DNA from: Lachnospiraceae bacterium
Lineage (GTDB): Bacteria; Bacillota; Clostridia; Lachnospirales; Lachnospiraceae
Direction: 5' to 3'
Assembly: GCA_017471325.1 (NCBI GenBank)
Contig: JAFUUX010000070.1
Span: forward strand, 1-34,180
Length of the DNA stretch: 34,180 nucleotides
The translations under genes and the position numbers were made by a program. Positions 1-7,182 of this stretch are shown here, one piece after another. Numbering within the stretch: position 1 is the first letter of the stretch; the number at the start of each line of letters is the position of its first letter. The notes below the pieces were generated by a model that worked only from the letters and a program-made list of their open reading frames with translations, searched no databases and was not told the origin of the DNA.

Positions 1-695
1 AAGCAAGCCTGGTGCGGGCGCTGGAGGAACTGGGCATCGGCAGGCCTTCAACATACGCGCCGACCATCACAACGATTTTGGCACGCCGTTATATATTGAA
101 GGAAAACAAGAACCTGTATGTATCCGAACTGGGGGAAGTGGTCAATAAGGTGATGAAGGACGAATTCCCGGCAATCGTGGATGTCAAGTTTACGGCCACG
201 ATGGAAGGACTGCTGGACAGCGTGGGAGAGGGAACGACCAACTGGCGCACGATCATAGAGAATTTTTATCCGGATCTGGATGAAGCGGTGAAGCATGCGG
301 AAGAAGAGATGTCGCATATCGAGATACGGGATGAAGAATCGGATGTGGAATGCGAAAACTGCGGCCGTAAGATGGTGATCAAATACGGACCGCACGGCAG
401 GTTTCTGGCATGCCCCGGCTTTCCGGAGTGCCGCAATACCAAGCCGTATTTTGAAAAAACAGGCGTGCAGTGCCCCAAGTGCGGTAAGGATATCGTGGTG
501 CGCATGACCAGGAAAGGGCGCAGGTATTTTGGCTGCGAAAATATTCCGGAGTGCGATTTCATGGTGTGGAACCGGCCCGTAACAAAGAAATGTCCCGCAT
601 GCGGCGGCGTGATGCTGCGTAAGGGCAACAAACTCGTATGTGCGGATGAGCAATGCGGTTATATCACAGAAGTAAAGGATGAGGAGAATGAGTAG
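1..695 (+). CDS. topA: DNA topoisomerase I, C-terminal part (5' end outside window)
   Basis: Type IA topoisomerase that relaxes negatively supercoiled DNA. The reading frame is already open at base 3 (SLVRALEELGIGRPSTYAP), a stretch conserved near the end of the catalytic core, so the gene begins upstream. The rest is the zinc-ribbon tail. Successive Cys4 ribbons are visible (CENCGRK...CPGFPEC; CPKCGKD...CENIPEC; CPACGG...CADEQC), each a DNA-binding topoisomerase zinc ribbon. The TAG stop at 693-695 overlaps the start of codY by 8 bases. That topA-codY linkage fits the Bacillota and suggests co-transcription. The active-site tyrosine region lies outside the window, so catalytic completeness cannot be judged here. 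Confidence 0.96.
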   Translation, partial: ASLVRALEELGIGRPSTYAPTITTILARRYILKENKNLYVSELGEVVNKVMKDEFPAIVDVKFTATMEGLLDSVGEGTTNWRTIIENFYPDLDEAVKHAEEEMSHIEIRDEESDVECENCGRKMVIKYGPHGRFLACPGFPECRNTKPYFEKTGVQCPKCGKDIVVRMTRKGRRYFGCENIPECDFMVWNRPVTKKCPACGGVMLRKGNKLVCADEQCGYITEVKDEENE

Positions 696-1485
696 TCTTG
701 CTTTATTAGATAAAACAAGAAAGATCGGCAGGCTTTTGCATAATAACGCGTCGTCAAAGGTGGTTTTTTCGGATATCTGCGATGTGATGCAGGAGGTATT
801 GGCCTCGGATGTATTTGTGGTCAGCAAGCGGGGCAAGGTGCTGGGCTGCGGGGAAGCGGAGGGCGTGCAGCGGATCGCGGAACTGCTGGCTTACGAAGAG
901 GGTGCCCTGATCGACAGCGCCTTAAATGAGCGCTTTTTATCCATACTGTCGACGCAGGACAATGTCAATCTGATGACCCTTGGCTTTTCAACGGATGCGG
1001 CGCAGACAGGCGCGCGGATCCATGCAGTGGCATCCCCCATACTGATCGCCGGGGAGCGGCTGGGGACATTATTCCTTTATAAGGACCGCGGCTGGTACGA
1101 TATGGATGACATCATACTGGTGGAGTATGCGGCTACCGTTGTCGGACTGGAACTCATGCGCTCCCTGACGGAGGAAGCCGACGAAAAAGGCCGGAGGGCG
1201 GCAGTGGTGCACGCGGCGCTGGATGCGATGACGGTATCGGAGCGGCAGGCGGCGGCGGCGATCCGGAAACTGTTAAAGCCGGATCCCGACCAGCCGGCAG
1301 CGGAAGGGGAAATCCTGATCGTCACCAGCCATATCGCGGAAGAGATCAGGATCGCCAGGTCTGTAGTGGTCAATGCGCTGCGCAAACTGGAGGGCGCCGG
1401 CATCATCGAAACCAGATCGGCCGGCGTGAAGGGGACCAGGGTAAAAGTGGTCAATGATGTACTCTTTACGGTGGAACTTAAGTAG
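688..1485 (+). CDS. codY: GTP-sensing global transcriptional repressor CodY
   Basis: CodY represses nutrient-stress, metabolic and often motility genes when GTP and branched-chain amino acids are plentiful. The 265-residue protein matches the family length. Residues ~1-155 form the GAF-like ligand domain, opening MSSLALLDKTRKIGRLL. The C-terminal winged helix-turn-helix is clear (SHIAEEIRIARSVVVNALRK, then KLEGAGIIETRSAGVKGTRV). I chose the ATG at 688 over the in-frame ATG at 679 because AAAGGA at 674-679 is well spaced from it and the family usually starts M(A/S)xLL. It lies immediately upstream of the flagellar locus, as in many Bacillota, so a regulatory link to motility is plausible. No strong CodY operator was recognised. 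Confidence 0.96.
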   Translation: MSSLALLDKTRKIGRLLHNNASSKVVFSDICDVMQEVLASDVFVVSKRGKVLGCGEAEGVQRIAELLAYEEGALIDSALNERFLSILSTQDNVNLMTLGFSTDAAQTGARIHAVASPILIAGERLGTLFLYKDRGWYDMDDIILVEYAATVVGLELMRSLTEEADEKGRRAAVVHAALDAMTVSERQAAAAIRKLLKPDPDQPAAEGEILIVTSHIAEEIRIARSVVVNALRKLEGAGIIETRSAGVKGTRVKVVNDVLFTVELK

Positions 1486-1494
1486 AGGGTGCAT

Positions 1495-1533
1495 GTAACG
1501 ATTCAGAAAAGCAGTGCGGTTTTGAAGCGTTAC
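1495..1533. repeat. Palindrome just after codY (GTAACGATTCAG family)
   Basis: The left arm GTAACGATTCAGAAAA (from 1495) pairs with the right arm TTTTGAAGCGTTAC (ending 1533). There is one mismatch and one G-T wobble, around a short GC-rich loop. It starts 10 bases after the codY stop but has no T-run behind it, so it is only a weak terminator candidate. The arm sequence resembles palindromes at 3281, 3498-3535 and 10334-10361, which suggests a dispersed intergenic repeat family. Confidence 0.6.
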
Positions 1534-1560
1534 AGATAGTAACAAATACACAAAATGCAG

Positions 1561-1589
1561 TTGTCATAACTTGGAATTTGTTATATAAT
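1561..1589 (+). promoter_or_regulatory. Sigma-A-type promoter for the flagellar locus
   Basis: TTGTCA at 1561-1566 is separated by 17 bases from a perfect TATAAT at 1584-1589. This is the best housekeeping promoter in the codY-flgB gap and has the right orientation to read flgB and everything downstream. It implies a leader of about 375 nt. A GACGATAT at 1637-1644 resembles the sigma-D -10 box (GCCGATAT), but no TAAA box is present at the correct spacing. Confidence 0.6.
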
Positions 1590-1973
1590 ATTTACGATTT
1601 GTTATAGGAGCGGGTATTCAGTTTAACAGACAGTCTGACGATATATATACTGGTTGACATTAATGATTTCCAAACGAATAGATGCTTTGCTTACAGGTTT
1701 ACTTGTCGGCAAGACTCAGTGCAGTGCGGGGATTATTGGGGTTAGCCGCATATGCCACGGCGAAAAAACGGCAGTTCATTTCGCACACGGATATGATATA
1801 CAGCATAAAAACGGATCCCGTCCAGGGAGCGGGCGGAAACAGGCGGATGCAGGCCGCGCATACAGGCAGGGAAGCTGAACTCGCAGAACTCGCAAAGGAA
1901 GAGAAACGAGCAGCATTCCTGCTATGTTTTTTTGCGGGGATCCGGAGCAGCGGCCGTCAAAGGAGGTGCAGGC
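1590..1973 (+). other. Long flgB leader with terminator-like hairpin (1909-1933)
   Basis: About 380 bases lie between the promoter and flgB with no convincing gene. Small open frames starting at 1654 and 1682 have no ribosome-binding site or recognisable family, and the second runs through the flgB start. At 1909-1923, AGCAG and CTGCT form a 5-bp stem with a 5-base loop, followed after ATG by seven T residues (1927-1933). This could act as a weak attenuator before flgB. I looked for the c-di-GMP riboswitch signature common before clostridial motility genes and did not find it. Confidence 0.4.
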
Positions 1974-2378
1974 ATGGTAAATTCACATGTATTTTCCTAC
2001 ATCAATGTGCTGGACAAGGCAGCAGATGCGGCATGGCTGCGCAATGAAGCGATTTCCAACAACCTGGCAAATGTGGACACGCCGGGATATAAACGCCAGG
2101 ATGTCGCTTTTGAGGATGAACTGATCCGCAATCTGAACAAAGTGGAATATGATACCATGGATGCAAGGGTTTACAATATGAAACTTTCTCGCATCGAGCC
2201 GCGGGTCTATACGGATGCATCGGCATATTCCTACCGCCTGGACGGCAACAATGTGGATATTGATACGGAAAACGTGTATCTGGCGGAAAATCAGGTCACA
2301 TACAACGCGCTGACGCAGTGCATCAAAAGCGAGTTCTCCAATTTAAGAACAGCCATGGGCACGGGCAGCGGCGGCTGA
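1974..2378 (+). CDS. flgB: Flagellar basal-body rod protein FlgB
   Basis: Proximal rod subunit that is exported and assembled onto the MS-ring/export gate. The 134-residue product has the N-terminal rod/hook signature (LRNEAISNNLANVDTPGYKRQDVAFED, residues ~20-46). Its C-terminal helix (ENVYLAENQVTYNALTQCIK) is shared by axial proteins. The ATG at 1974 sits 7 bases behind AAAGGAGG (1959-1966). In-frame upstream starts near 1932 lack such a site and add no family sequence. It heads the rod operon, with flgC 20 bases downstream. Confidence 0.95.
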   Translation: MVNSHVFSYINVLDKAADAAWLRNEAISNNLANVDTPGYKRQDVAFEDELIRNLNKVEYDTMDARVYNMKLSRIEPRVYTDASAYSYRLDGNNVDIDTENVYLAENQVTYNALTQCIKSEFSNLRTAMGTGSGG

Positions 2379-2398
2379 TACAGGGGAGGTACAGGATA

Positions 2399-2896
2399 AT
2401 GGGAATGTTCACATCTTTTGATATCACGGCAACAGGGCTCACAGCGGAGCGCTACCGTATGGATACCATAGCGGAAAATATCGCAAATGCCAATACGACG
2501 CGCACCGGGGACGGCACGCCGTACCGCCGCAAGGTGGTGACCTTTGAAACCCAGGAGACGGAGCAGGGGCGCCGCTCTTTCGGGCATGTACTGTCCACGA
2601 TCGTCGGTACAGGACGGGCACAGTTAAACCATGACCGCAATATCGTCAGTGATGACATGATCGGGTACGGTGTCAAGATCCCAAAGATCTCGGAGGATAC
2701 CGAGACGCAGATGCACATGGTCTACGATCCTTCACATCCGGATGCGGATGAAAACGGCTATGTGACTTATCCGAATGTGAATACGATCACGGAGATGACA
2801 AACCTGATCGATGCAAACAGGGCTTACGAGGCAAATGCGACAGCGTTCAATGCCAGCAAGTCCATGGCAACGACAGGTCTGGGGCTGATGAATTAA
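2399..2896 (+). CDS. flgC: Flagellar basal-body rod protein FlgC
   Basis: Proximal rod subunit. The 165-residue protein starts MGMFTSFDITATGLTAERYR, carries the variant rod motif MDTIAENIANANTTR at ~21-35, and ends with the axial C-terminal helix (NLIDANRAYEANATAFNASK). The ATG at 2399 follows GGGGAGG at 2383-2389. An upstream in-frame start inside flgB is rejected because it adds non-family residues. Adjacent flgB and fliE complete the standard flgBC-fliE rod cluster. Confidence 0.95.
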   Translation: MGMFTSFDITATGLTAERYRMDTIAENIANANTTRTGDGTPYRRKVVTFETQETEQGRRSFGHVLSTIVGTGRAQLNHDRNIVSDDMIGYGVKIPKISEDTETQMHMVYDPSHPDADENGYVTYPNVNTITEMTNLIDANRAYEANATAFNASKSMATTGLGLMN

Positions 2897-2958
2897 AAAC
2901 GCCGGCGCAGGCCTGGGAGACAGCCTTTGCAGGGTGAAAACATAAGGAGGAAACGGAC

Positions 2959-3279
2959 ATGGCGCTGCCTTCGATATTGGAACTTCGGAATAATTCGCTG
3001 ACACCGACACATCAGGTGGGGAGCATATCGCATCATGCGGGTGAAAAGAAAGATATGTTCGGGGCGATCTTCGGCGCGGCACTGAACAATATCAATACAA
3101 CGAACAAATACCTTTCCGATGCGGAAAATGAGGAGATCAAACTGGCTATGGGCGAGGCGGAGAGTACCCATGATCTGGCGATCGCATTGCAAAAGGCCTC
3201 TACCGCCCTGCAGTATACGGTAACGGTAAAAAATTCCTTTATGGAGGCATACAGGACACTGATCAATATGCAGATATAA
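2959..3279 (+). CDS. fliE: Flagellar hook-basal body complex protein FliE
   Basis: FliE joins the MS-ring/export gate to the rod. The 106 residues match the small-family length. The C-terminal half (STHDLAIALQKASTALQYTV, then KNSFMEAYRTLINMQI) is the conserved FliE helix pair, and the N-terminus is variable. The start ATG follows AAGGAGG at 2944-2950. The gene ends at 3279, right at the border of a palindrome-rich spacer separating it from fliF. Confidence 0.93.
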   Translation: MALPSILELRNNSLTPTHQVGSISHHAGEKKDMFGAIFGAALNNINTTNKYLSDAENEEIKLAMGEAESTHDLAIALQKASTALQYTVTVKNSFMEAYRTLINMQI

Positions 3280-3280
3280 T

Positions 3281-3558
3281 GCAACTATTCAGAAGGTACC
3301 GCGATACCAGTTCTTGCTTATCGAACGAAGTGAGATTAGCAAGACTGTATACAGAGTAGGGCTCCCGAAGCGTAGCGTAGGATGCCCGAGTTTTACGGCA
3401 TTTCCGCCATCGAGCGAATACCAGTTCCTGCTTAATGAGCGTAGCGAATTTAGCAGGACTGTATGCGTTAGCTGCGAGATTATGCATGGCGGAAATGCGT
3501 AACTGTCAGAACCCGAGGGGGTCTGAACAGTTACGATATAATGCGCCGCATCGTGCGG
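3281..3558. repeat. Composite palindromic repeat region between fliE and fliF
   Basis: This spacer is almost entirely inverted and direct repeats. Two 47-base hairpins at 3304-3350 and 3418-3464 start ATACCAGTTC and end GACTGTAT; they differ at paired stem positions in a compensating way. A perfect 13-bp inverted repeat (GCATTTCCGCCAT 3398-3410; ATGGCGGAAATGC 3486-3498) encloses the second. A GGGC...GCCC hairpin spans 3359-3387. A long stem at 3498-3535 pairs CGTAACTGT with ACAGTTACG. A small hairpin CCGCA-TCG-TGCGG lies at 3546-3558, just before the fliF ribosome-binding site. GCAACTATTCAGA at 3281 resembles the outer arm at the other end. It looks like a nested MITE/REP-type element. No credible coding is seen. 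Confidence 0.75.
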
Positions 3559-3576
3559 AGTAAGGGGTGAGAGGAT

Positions 3577-5190
3577 ATGGTAGACCGTATCATGGCATGG
3601 TTTCGGAATTTGCCAAAACGTTTGCTGGACTGGTGGGAAAAGTTCTCTAAAAAACAAAAGATCACGATCGTTGTGCTGGCACTGGCGACGGTGGCGGCTT
3701 TTGTTGCATTGATCGTCTGGGTGACAAGGCCGGAATACATTACGATCCATACGGCACAGTCAGCAAAGGAGGCGCAGGAGGTCATCGATCTGCTGAATGA
3801 GAATGAGATCGTCAACCAGACTTCCGAGGACGGGCTGGTCATCAGCATCAACCGCAAGGACTATACCAAGGCGGTGCTGCTGCTGGGCTCCAATTCCATA
3901 TCGACGGACGCATTTACGATCGAGAATGTGACCAGCGGCGGTTTCTTTTCCACTGAGGCGGATACCCAGAAGCGCTATGTGGTCTATCTGGAGCAGACGC
4001 TGGAGCAGACGCTTCAGAGTCAGGATTTTGTCCGCACGGCGATCGTAAAACTCACGATCCCGGAGCAGAACGGCACGCTGATCGCGCAGAATAAAGAGTC
4101 TTATGCGGCAGTCACCCTGGATCTGATCAATCCCTGCAGCGTGGAGCAGGCAGCGGGGATGGCACGGCTGGTGGCTACGGCGCTTGGAAACGATACGACG
4201 AACAATATCACGATCATGGATACGAAGGGCTCACTGCTGTATGCCGGCGCGGATTCCACCTCTACCTTTGGCGCGGCCAGCAGCCAGGTGGATCTGCAGA
4301 ACAAGATCTCAAATGATGTACGAAACGAAGTGATCCGTGTGCTGGCGGCGACCAAGCAGTTTTCTTCGATCGATGCGGCGGTGCGCATCACGCTGGATAT
4401 TTCGGAGACCAATCACGTGACGCACACCTATTCCAATACCGAGGAGGAAGGGGACGGCGTGCTGGCCAGCCGCGATACCTACCATTCTGTCAATCAGGGA
4501 CAGGAAGGCGGCGTGCCGGGCACCGATTCCAATACGACGGAAACAGGATATGTCTATGAAACCGGCGGTTCCAGCATGGCAGATGTCACAGAGACTTCGG
4601 AGGATTTTGTACCGGATGAGGACATCGTGGAAAAATATACGCCGGCAGGCAGCATCGACAGGGAAAATTCCTTTGCCACGATTACACTGCTGACCTACAA
4701 TATCATCCGGGAGGATGATGCCAGGGAGCGCGGCGACTTGGAAGGCGTGACCTGGGATCAGTACAAACTGGCAAATGATGTACGCCGGCCGCTGGAGGTG
4801 GAGCAGGACTGGTACCAGGCAGTTTCCACGGCAACCGGTATCCCGGTAAAAAATGTGACGATCCTTTCCTTTGAAGAGCCGTTCTTTGTGGGTCATGAGG
4901 GCATGAATATCAGCAGGACGGATATCATGCAGATCATATTGATCGTGCTGATCCTGGGACTTCTGCTGTTTGTGATCCTGCGCAGCATGCGTCAGGCAAA
5001 GGTGGAAGAGGCCGAACCGGAGATTTCCATCGACGAGATCCTGCAGTCCACGATCCCTGAGGAAGAACTGGGAGAGATCGGCGTGGAGGAAAAATCCGAG
5101 GCACGGCGCATCGTGGAAAAATTTGTGCAGGATAATCCGGAACTGGCAGCCAATCTTTTGCGCAACTGGCTGAATGAGGACTGGGATTAA
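3577..5190 (+). CDS. fliF: Flagellar MS-ring protein FliF
   Basis: Inner-membrane ring protein on which the rod, switch and export gate assemble. The 537 residues match the family. An N-terminal membrane segment lies at ~28-48 (KITIVVLALATVAAFVALIV), followed by YscJ/ring-building domains with the typical VKLTIPEQNGTLIAQNKESYAAV region. The extracytoplasmic ring then leads to a second membrane segment near residues 450-470 (IMQIILIVLILGLLLFVI). The cytoplasmic tail ends with the FliG-binding helix pair (EARRIVEKFVQDNPELAANL). AAGGGG at 3562-3567 is well placed for the ATG. fliG follows after a repeat-bearing leader. Confidence 0.96.
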   Translation: MVDRIMAWFRNLPKRLLDWWEKFSKKQKITIVVLALATVAAFVALIVWVTRPEYITIHTAQSAKEAQEVIDLLNENEIVNQTSEDGLVISINRKDYTKAVLLLGSNSISTDAFTIENVTSGGFFSTEADTQKRYVVYLEQTLEQTLQSQDFVRTAIVKLTIPEQNGTLIAQNKESYAAVTLDLINPCSVEQAAGMARLVATALGNDTTNNITIMDTKGSLLYAGADSTSTFGAASSQVDLQNKISNDVRNEVIRVLAATKQFSSIDAAVRITLDISETNHVTHTYSNTEEEGDGVLASRDTYHSVNQGQEGGVPGTDSNTTETGYVYETGGSSMADVTETSEDFVPDEDIVEKYTPAGSIDRENSFATITLLTYNIIREDDARERGDLEGVTWDQYKLANDVRRPLEVEQDWYQAVSTATGIPVKNVTILSFEEPFFVGHEGMNISRTDIMQIILIVLILGLLLFVILRSMRQAKVEEAEPEISIDEILQSTIPEEELGEIGVEEKSEARRIVEKFVQDNPELAANLLRNWLNEDWD

Positions 5191-5261
5191 AAAGCCTCTG
5201 CCCGGAAAATGGCGGGCAGCGGCCGCTGCGGACGGGATATGGAGAACAGAAAACAGAGACC

Positions 5262-5295
5262 AGAGAATAGAGAATAGAGAATAGAGAATAGAGAA
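5262..5295 (+). repeat. Heptanucleotide tandem repeat (AGAGAAT x 4.9) in the fliG leader
   Basis: Four perfect AGAGAAT units at 5262-5268, 5269-5275, 5276-5282 and 5283-5289 are followed by AGAGAA at 5290-5295. The last partial unit runs into GAAGGAAC and the fliG ATG at 5301, so the array supplies or directly borders the ribosome-binding site. Unit-number change by slippage would alter leader length by 7 bases without touching coding sequence. Confidence 0.9.
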
Positions 5296-5300
5296 GGAAC

Positions 5301-6323
5301 ATGGCTATGGCATCACAGAACGATTCAAATCTGACCGGGATACAAAAGGCGGCGGTGCTGCTGATCGCATTGGGACCGGAGATGTCTTCTACGGTATTTA
5401 AGCACCTGAAGGAAGATGAAATAGAAGACCTGACCTTGGAGATCGCGAATACCCGCAGTATATCACCGCAGGTAAAAGAGGACGTGATCAATGAGTTTTA
5501 TGAGATCTGTCTGGCGCAGCAGTATATCGACGAGGGCGGTATCACCTATGCAAAAGAACTGCTGGAAAAGGCGCTGGGTTCGGAGAAGGCGCTCGATGTT
5601 ATCGGCAAACTGACGGCATCCCTGCAGGTCAAGCCGTTTGAGTTTGTGCGCAAGACGGATGCCACGCAGCTGCTGAGTTTTATCCAGGATGAACATCCAC
5701 AGACCATTGCCCTGATCCTGTCGTATTTATCCGCCAATCAGGCGGCATCGATCATTTCGGCGCTGCCGCAGGAAAACCAGGCGGAAGTGGCCAGGCGTAT
5801 CGCGCAGATGGACCGCACCAGCCCGGATGTGATCCAGGAGGTGGAGCGCGTGCTGGAATCAAAACTGGCAAACCTGGTCAATCAGGATTACACCCAGATC
5901 GGCGGCGTAGACCAGGTGGTGGAGATCTTAAATACCACGGATCGCGGCACGGAGAAACATATCATGGAGATCCTGGAGATCGAAGATCCGGAACTGGCAG
6001 ACGAGATTCGCAAGAAGATGTTCGTCTTCGAGGATATCCTGCTGCTGGATGGCAAGTCCGTACAGCGCGTGCTGCGTGATGTATCGAATGATGTGCTGGA
6101 ACTGGCGCTGAAGGGTACAAATGAGGAAGTGAAGGAACTGATCTTTGGCAACCTTTCCAAGCGCCTGGCAGAGATGATCAAAGAGGATATGGAATTTATG
6201 GGCGCAGTGCGTATGAAGGATGTGGAAGATGCGCAGCAGAAGATCGTAAATATCATCCGCAGTCTGGAGGAGAACAACGAGATCATCATCAACCGCGGCG
6301 GAGGTGACGAGGTCGTTGTCTAA
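5301..6323 (+). CDS. fliG: Flagellar motor switch protein FliG
   Basis: Rotor protein that couples MotA/MotB torque to the C-ring and sits under FliF. The 340-residue product has the N-terminal FliF-binding domain (TGIQKAAVLLIALGPEMSS at ~12-30). The middle domain carries the EHPQT motif (DEHPQTIALILSYL near residue 130) that contacts FliM. The C-terminal torque domain has charged helices (EIRKKMFVFEDILLLDGKSV; LAEMIKEDMEFMGAVRMKDV). The start follows GAAGGA; an ATG six bases downstream is a possible alternative. Its end overlaps fliH by 8 bases. Confidence 0.97.
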   Translation: MAMASQNDSNLTGIQKAAVLLIALGPEMSSTVFKHLKEDEIEDLTLEIANTRSISPQVKEDVINEFYEICLAQQYIDEGGITYAKELLEKALGSEKALDVIGKLTASLQVKPFEFVRKTDATQLLSFIQDEHPQTIALILSYLSANQAASIISALPQENQAEVARRIAQMDRTSPDVIQEVERVLESKLANLVNQDYTQIGGVDQVVEILNTTDRGTEKHIMEILEIEDPELADEIRKKMFVFEDILLLDGKSVQRVLRDVSNDVLELALKGTNEEVKELIFGNLSKRLAEMIKEDMEFMGAVRMKDVEDAQQKIVNIIRSLEENNEIIINRGGGDEVVV

Positions 6324-7182
6324 TCTGATCAAAAACAGTTTTGGCAGGAGCAATTTCGTAAAAGGCGGATTCGTGACCGTAGCGCAGCAGGACAAGGTCA
6401 CGATCAACAGCAACGGCTTTGTGGAGAAGCGTCTGGAGGAACTGCGGGCAAAGGTGATGGAAAGCCATCCGGCAGAGGTGGATGGTTTTTCGGAAGGATT
6501 GGATCCGCTGATGGTGGAGCGCCTGGTCACGGAGCCGGAGGAAGACGGTGCCGGCGTGATCAAGGCAGGCGGTGCGGCCGGCAGGGAAGAGATCGAGAAA
6601 CTTTTGGCCGATGCGCGCGCCGAGGCGGAGGAGATCGTCGCGCAGGCTTCCCGCGAGGCAGAGCAGATCAGGGCACAGGCCAGGGACGAAGGCAGGGAAG
6701 AGGGGTATCGTGACGGGAAAAGCCGTGCGGAAGAAGAGTGCAGGGCACGTTATGAGAGCAAAGCGCAGGAATGCGAACTGCGCGCTGCTGCGGCGGAGCA
6801 GGAATGGAAGCGCAAAGCGGATGAATTAGAGCCGTTGCTGGTGGAAAAACTTTCGGAGATCTTTGCGCGGGTGACCGGAGCACGGCTGGAGAATGACCGG
6901 AGCACGGTACTGTTTTTGCTGAACCGTGCGCTGACCGGCGTGGAGAGCGGCAGGAGTTATATCGTGCATGTATCCGGCGCGGATTACGAAAGCGTAAAAG
7001 AGCAAAAAGAGACTGTATGCAAAGGGACCGGCATCCTGCCGGAAAATATCGAGGTGGTGGAAGATGCAACCCTGGGGGCGGGGGGCTGCCTGATCGAAAG
7101 TGAGGGCGGCATCTGGGACTGTTCTCTGGGAACGCAGTTAAACCTGCTGGTACAGCAGCTGAAAATACTGAGTTATGAATGA
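6316..7182 (+). CDS. fliH: Flagellar export apparatus protein FliH
   Basis: Peripheral stalk and regulator of the FliI ATPase in the flagellar type III export system. The 288 residues have a variable N-terminus and a long Glu/Ala/Arg-rich helix (~95-175; EEIEKLLADARAEAEEIVAQ). The C-terminal V-ATPase E-subunit-like domain ends TQLNLLVQQLKILSYE. I prefer the TTG start at 6316 (MSNLIKNSFGRS) because GGAGGTG at 6299-6305 is correctly spaced and family members begin similarly. A GTG at 6304 is an alternative. It overlaps both fliG and fliI by 8 bases, indicating tight translational coupling. Confidence 0.9.
   Translation: MSNLIKNSFGRSNFVKGGFVTVAQQDKVTINSNGFVEKRLEELRAKVMESHPAEVDGFSEGLDPLMVERLVTEPEEDGAGVIKAGGAAGREEIEKLLADARAEAEEIVAQASREAEQIRAQARDEGREEGYRDGKSRAEEECRARYESKAQECELRAAAAEQEWKRKADELEPLLVEKLSEIFARVTGARLENDRSTVLFLLNRALTGVESGRSYIVHVSGADYESVKEQKETVCKGTGILPENIEVVEDATLGAGGCLIESEGGIWDCSLGTQLNLLVQQLKILSYE

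Noticed and set aside
1498-1512. CodY-box-like sequence (core TTCAGAAAA) just after codY
   Set aside because: Only about 10 of 15 positions match the consensus AATTTTCWGAAAATT, and the bases are better explained as one arm of the palindrome at 1495-1533.
1600-1973. c-di-GMP (GEMM) riboswitch before the flagellar operon
   Set aside because: The conserved GEMM core segments could not be found by eye. A covariance-model scan would settle it.
1654-2047. Open frames of 74 and 121 codons in the flgB leader
   Set aside because: They have no ribosome-binding site and no recognisable family, and the longer one reads out of frame through the flgB start.
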